Below, piece after piece: positions 60,258 to 64,000 of a stretch of 64,000 nt of DNA. The notes under the pieces are model-generated. The model saw nothing but the letters and a program-made list of their open reading frames with translations. It was not told the origin of the DNA and made no database searches. This DNA is from JAHBNG01 sp039028975. GTDB taxonomy: Bacteria; Chloroflexota; Anaerolineae; Caldilineales; Caldilineaceae. Each line of letters begins with the position of its first letter. The first letter of the stretch is position 1. The DNA lies in NCBI GenBank assembly GCA_039028975.1, contig JBCCHB010000086.1, forward strand, positions 4,222 to 68,221, given 5' to 3'. The position numbers were made by a program, and so were the translations under genes.

Positions 60258-61433
60258 ATGACGACGAAGTCCACCTTCACTCACTTAGAATGCGGCTTGT
60301 GTGGAAAATCATACGATGCTGACCAGTTGATCAACATGTGCTCAGATTGCAACCGTCCGCTGCTTGCCCGCTATGACTTAGCCAAAGCCGCTGAAACGCT
60401 CACTGCTGATGCGCTCCGCCATCGAGTGCCGACTTTATGGCGTTATGAAGAGGTCCTACCGGTTCGTGACCGGAGCAAAATGCTCAGCTTGGGTGAAGGA
60501 TGGACCATGCTTCATCATGCCCCAACTTTGGGCCGAGATATTGGCTGCGACAATACTTTTATCAAAGATGAATCAACCAATGCGACTGGAAGCTTCAAGG
60601 CCCGTGGCTTAGCCCTGGCCGTCAGCAAAGCTTATGAGTTGGGTGCAGAAGAACTCTCCATTCCCAGCGCTGGCAACGCGGCTGGGGCCATGAGCGCGTA
60701 TGCGGCAGCGGCTGGCCTGGCTGCTCATGTCTTTATGCCGAAAGATGTTCCAACCTGCTTTCAGGTCGAATGTAAAGAGATGGGCGCCAACGTTACACTG
60801 GTCGATGGGTTGATCAATGACTGTGGTGCCAAGGCCCAAGAGGGTGTGAAGCAGTTTGGCTGGTTTGATGTCAGTACACTCAAAGAGCCATACCGCCTTG
60901 AAGGCAAAAAGACAATGGGGTACGAGCTTGCTGAGCAGCTTAACTGGACACTCCCCGACGTGATCATCTACCCCACCGGTGGTGGCACAGGGTTGGTGGG
61001 CATGTGGAAAGCTTTTGCCGAAATGGAAGAGATGGGATTAATAGGCTCTGAGCGGCCCCGCATGGTCTCTGTCCAAAGTACAGGTTGTGCGCCCATTGTT
61101 CGAGCCTTTGATGAAGGAACCAAGCACGCTGAACTCTGGCAAGGTGCCGCGACGGTGGCGGATGGCTTACGTGTGCCAGTTGCCGTTGGCGATTTTCTCA
61201 TTCTGCAAGCACTGCGAGAGAGCGGTGGGACAGCCGTGGCGATTCCTGATCAGGAGATGATCGATTACACCCGGGTAATGGGGCGTCATACAGGCATCTT
61301 CCCAGCGCCAGAAGGTGCAGCATGTCTAGCTGCCCAGGTCCGTTTGCTGAATGATGGGTGGATCAAACCGGATGAGTCCGTCGTCTTATTCAATACAGGG
61401 ACAGGGTTAAAGTATGCACATGCCTATGTGTAA
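60258..61433 (+). CDS. thrC: Threonine synthase (PLP-dependent)
   Basis: 391 residues. An N-terminal zinc ribbon (C12, C15, C28, C31) precedes the fold-type II PLP domain; the PLP Lys is K114 in TGSFKARG, with the phosphate loop PTGGGTGLVG. It converts O-phosphohomoserine to threonine. Operon position after sugar oxidoreductase and isomerase genes is unusual: no other threonine genes are near. A related threonine/serine dehydratase or diaminopropionate-type activity is possible, but ribbon and length fit threonine synthase. Confidence 0.88.
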   Translation: MTTKSTFTHLECGLCGKSYDADQLINMCSDCNRPLLARYDLAKAAETLTADALRHRVPTLWRYEEVLPVRDRSKMLSLGEGWTMLHHAPTLGRDIGCDNTFIKDESTNATGSFKARGLALAVSKAYELGAEELSIPSAGNAAGAMSAYAAAAGLAAHVFMPKDVPTCFQVECKEMGANVTLVDGLINDCGAKAQEGVKQFGWFDVSTLKEPYRLEGKKTMGYELAEQLNWTLPDVIIYPTGGGTGLVGMWKAFAEMEEMGLIGSERPRMVSVQSTGCAPIVRAFDEGTKHAELWQGAATVADGLRVPVAVGDFLILQALRESGGTAVAIPDQEMIDYTRVMGRHTGIFPAPEGAACLAAQVRLLNDGWIKPDESVVLFNTGTGLKYAHAYV

Positions 61434-61480
61434 CATTATTTTATTTCGATAAGCCAAATAAGAATAGCTAGACTCTATTA

Positions 61481-61506
61481 CGGCGAGCCACCGCGGCTCG
61501 CCGTTT
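61481..61506 (+). terminator. Hairpin after thrC
   Basis: Stem CGGCGAGCC/GGCTCGCCG with a 5-nt loop, followed by only TTTG. Probable terminator of the 57985-61433 operon; T-tract weak. Confidence 0.6.
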
Positions 61507-61529
61507 GAGATCTGCCAAAATAAGAAACC

Positions 61530-62786
61530 ATGAAAATCCAATGCATTGAATTCATCCATCTTGACGTCCCCTTTACTCCCTATACGAATCAACATATGCA
61601 ATATTGGCTGCCCCATTGGCGCATCATTCAGCTCTGCAAGATCACGCTGGAGAATGGCATCATCGGCTGGGGTGAAACGTTGCCCAACTACACATGGATG
61701 CGAGTACCCTCTGGGGTAGAAGAGCGTCTAATCGGCCGACCAGCCGCCGAGTGCATGTGGGATGACAGCCTAGGCGCAGGTGTACAGATGGCTCTCTTTG
61801 ATGCTGTAGGCAAGGTATTGGAGGTGCCTATCTATCGCCTATTAGGGACCAAGGTACGAGAGTGGTCTCCTATTTCTTGGTGGGCCATGGATATGCCACC
61901 AGCCGATTGGGCTATCCAGTGCGCAGAGGCCGTCAGACAAGGCTATACGTCGGCTAAACTAAAAGCCCGCACTTGGTATGATCTTCATGCCTCATTGCAG
62001 GCCATTGTAGAAGTGGTTCCCCAACAATTCATGCTCGATCTTGATTTCAATGCAACGCTGGATAATGCGGCAAATGCTATCCACTTTCTCAAAACACTCG
62101 AACAGTATGAACAAGTGGCCATGATCGAAACACCCATTCCCCATGAAGATGCTGAGGGAAACAAACACATTCGCAGTCGTATTAATCGCCCTATAGCCAT
62201 GCATTATGGCATTCCGAGACCCATGACCTCTCTGCGAGAAGATATTTGCGATGGCTACATTCTCTGTGCTGGCGCTTCAGCGATGCAGGACCAGTCTAGA
62301 GTTTGCGCCATGGCTAACAAACCCTTCTGGATTCAGATGGTGGGAACAGGGATTACAACCAGTTGGGCGGCTCATTGGGGAGCAGTTCTAAAGCTAGCCA
62401 AGTGGCCTGCCATTACTTGTATGAATATCTACGAGTCTCAATTGTTGACTACACCTATTGAGATCCGGGGTGGATTTATGCACGTACCAGAAACACCCGG
62501 TTTGGGTATCGAGATTAACCAAATGCTCATTGACCAGTACCGTGTTGACTACGATTGGCTCGACACGCCCCGCCACGTCTACTGTTATGCTCGAGCGAAT
62601 GGCGAAGAGACATACTATGGATGTAGTAAGCAAGATCTACATCACATATTTCCCAACGATGCCCAACCAATTTGCGAGAAAGGATCGACCTGTGATCCAG
62701 TGGCCGACGATGGCAGCCGAGACTTTGATGAACTCTACCAAAGTACACAAAATGGCCGGGTTGTACGGCGCAGAAGATCGAATTGA
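61530..62786 (+). CDS. Enolase-superfamily protein with atypical metal site
   Basis: 418 residues. The N-terminal capping domain (MKIQCIEFIHLDVPFTPYTN) and TIM barrel are recognisable: KLKART (Lys-x-Arg), MLDLDFNATL (Asp) and MIETPIP (Glu). At the third metal position, where a GE or DE motif is expected, the sequence is PIAMHYGIP, so the third acidic ligand is not evident; the strand-7 His is also unclear. The C-terminal 60 residues form an extra charged tail. It may use another residue as ligand or be catalytically altered. GT4 begins 19 bp after the stop. Similar proteins are annotated mandelate racemase/muconate lactonizing enzyme. Confidence 0.8.
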   Translation: MKIQCIEFIHLDVPFTPYTNQHMQYWLPHWRIIQLCKITLENGIIGWGETLPNYTWMRVPSGVEERLIGRPAAECMWDDSLGAGVQMALFDAVGKVLEVPIYRLLGTKVREWSPISWWAMDMPPADWAIQCAEAVRQGYTSAKLKARTWYDLHASLQAIVEVVPQQFMLDLDFNATLDNAANAIHFLKTLEQYEQVAMIETPIPHEDAEGNKHIRSRINRPIAMHYGIPRPMTSLREDICDGYILCAGASAMQDQSRVCAMANKPFWIQMVGTGITTSWAAHWGAVLKLAKWPAITCMNIYESQLLTTPIEIRGGFMHVPETPGLGIEINQMLIDQYRVDYDWLDTPRHVYCYARANGEETYYGCSKQDLHHIFPNDAQPICEKGSTCDPVADDGSRDFDELYQSTQNGRVVRRRRSN

Positions 62787-62805
62787 ACAGGGCTGATGGG
62801 GACTG

Positions 62806-63801
62806 ATGAAAATCATAATCAATGGGTGGTTTTGGGGAGTAGATACGGCAGGGAGCGGTCAATATCTAGCTCTTCTGCTAGATAGAATCACGGGATTGTT
62901 GACGTTAAGCCAAATTCAGATCATGGTTGTCATCCCAAAATCGGCAGCCCCAGCGAGCCAAAAGCCAGTTGGTGTTACTGCCGACTCAGTTCCCTCTTCC
63001 AACAATGTAACAAAGGTATTTAAGTCGCTTCCTCGTCTACCCCGCCAGATCGCCAAGGTATGGTGGGAACAGGTAATGATTCCTCAAATATCGCAACGAG
63101 AGAAAGCCGATCTGCTTTGGGTCCCTTATTGGGCTGCACCCTATTGGCAGCCAACCCCTACGATTGTTACTATTCACGACTTGATTCCACTTCTATTACC
63201 CGCCTACCGTGGCGGAAGGTTCCAGCGCATCTATAGCTCTTTGGTCGTTGCAACAGCCAAACGTTCAGACGCAATCATCACAGTCAGCCATGCCAGTAAG
63301 CAAGATGTCGTCCAACATCTTAAGATCGATCCCGCCAAGGTTCACCCTATAGCAAATGGAGCGAATACCTACTATGATGAGCAGAATGAAGCCAAAGCTG
63401 GTCTCCAGAAAGCCCGCTTAGAGCAGGTACGCCAACAGTATGCTCTTCCCCAGCGCTTTTTCCTCTATTTAGGTGGCTTTGATGTACGCAAAAATGTACA
63501 GTCAATTTTGGAAGGATATCGGGTGTACCTGGAGCAAGGCGGTTCACCAGAAGTCAAAATGGTCATTGGCGGAAAGTTACCCAATATGGATAGTGCCTTT
63601 TTTCCCGATCCCAAGCGATATGCCGATGAGGTGGGATTGGGTGGGCAAGTACACTTCTGCGGTTGGGTGGCTGATGAGGACAAGACGGTTCTTTACCACC
63701 TCGCAACTGCATACTTTTTCCCCAGCCTATATGAAGGATTTGGGATGACTGTGATCGAGGCAATGGCTGCCGGAACACCTGTTGTGACAAGTAAGGTCTG
63801 A
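62806..63801 (+). pseudogene. Glycosyltransferase family 4, truncated at its 3' end
   Basis: 331 residues in the intact frame. GT-B fold, GT4: GVDTAGSGQYLALL near the start, WVPYWAAPYWQPTPTIVTIH, ITVSHASKQDVV, LYLGGFDVRKN, and the nucleotide-sugar motif SLYEGFGMTVIEAMAAGTPV. In full-length GT4 enzymes 50-80 more residues (LPEVAGDAA... and C-terminal helix) follow TPVVTS; here a stop comes four residues later, at 63799. The sequence beyond is unrelated to GT4 in every frame I read, so an insertion has probably split the gene. The remaining part may lie to the right of the window. Confidence 0.8.
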
Positions 63802-64000
63802 CAAGCTAGATGAAACAAGCTAGATGTAATACCAACTGCCAGGTCAAAGGCCATAAATTGTAGCCCGTCCTTGTAGGCTTATCGTTACCCATAAGTGTAG
63901 AAGGGGGTATAAGAAAAAAGGAATATATGATAAAGTAGGAATCATCGAAGGGAAGCCCTGACCAAGGAAGGATAAAGCGATGATACCCGAAAGCGAACAA
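63802..64000 (+). mobile_element. Probable left end of an insertion sequence (partial)
   Basis: Begins where the GT4 frame is cut. A short direct repeat (ACAAGCTAGATG twice, 63803-63827 region) is followed by about 150 bp without coding character and then an AAGGAAGGA ribosome site with ATG at 63980. This layout (gene end, short noncoding end, transposase start) is what an insertion sequence would give. No terminal inverted repeat can be confirmed because the other end is outside the window. Confidence 0.5.
63980..64000 (+). CDS. Start of an unidentified gene, possibly transposase (partial)
   Basis: ATG at 63980 with AAGGAAGGA 8-10 bp upstream; only MIPESEQ is visible before the window ends. 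Assignment as transposase is inference from context. Confidence 0.4.

Overview
The window is a bacterial chromosome segment of medium GC. Gene families (paired Uma2/DUF820 nucleases, a SWIM–DUF5691–MoxR–DUF5682–VWA cluster, CHAT protease, LLM/F420-type oxidoreductase, many Gfo/Idh/MocA, enolase-superfamily and TIM-barrel sugar enzymes, a family-5 oligopeptide ABC importer) and the many short palindromic and tandem intergenic repeats suggest an uncultured heterotrophic Chloroflexota member (Anaerolineae/Caldilineae-like). That placement is inference; there is no rRNA gene in the window.

Layout. 1-530: 3' end of ftsK. 773-11211: co-oriented cluster with ATGA overlaps (SWIM zinc finger, DUF5691, MoxR AAA ATPase, a metallophosphoesterase with a damaged GNHD motif, DUF5682, a Uma2 nuclease, VWA/CoxE-like protein), followed by ten copies of an 8-bp minisatellite. 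11347-13164: rqcH. 13343-13650: tRNA-Met and tRNA-Gly. 14049-25886: enolase-superfamily enzyme, ankyrin protein, unknown protein, CHAT protease, GH4 glycosidase, Gfo/Idh oxidoreductase, TPP enzyme, LLM oxidoreductase, AraC-VOC fusion.

25927-34161 is an accessory island bounded by two identical 77-bp direct repeats, each holding a complete tRNA-Arg(CCT) gene. It carries a tyrosine integrase broken by one in-frame stop, a 999-residue protein joining an N-terminal Rossmann/SAM-methyltransferase-like domain to a reverse transcriptase (YVDD), a membrane-anchored pentapeptide-repeat protein just downstream, a likely small RNA upstream, a ribbon-helix-helix regulator with a clear promoter/operator, a GIY-YIG-like protein and small membrane proteins. 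The reverse transcriptase module is the best candidate for an undescribed (possibly anti-phage) system.

34344-41081: complete oppABCDF-type importer on the minus strand, interrupted by MITE-like repeats. 41630-43807: rpiA-zwf (pentose phosphate pathway). 43958-63801: mostly plus-strand sugar and acid metabolism (Gfo/Idh oxidoreductases, phosphohexomutase, NAD epimerase, GMC oxidoreductase, two TIM-barrel isomerases, enolase-superfamily enzyme, threonine synthase, acyl-CoA ligase) mixed with an ECF sigma/anti-sigma pair, a zinc-ribbon cold-shock protein, VOC and cupin proteins and a second Uma2 nuclease. At the right edge a GT4 glycosyltransferase gene is cut short, next to what looks like the start of an insertion sequence.

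All calls come from reading the sequence and its translations; no database search was run.
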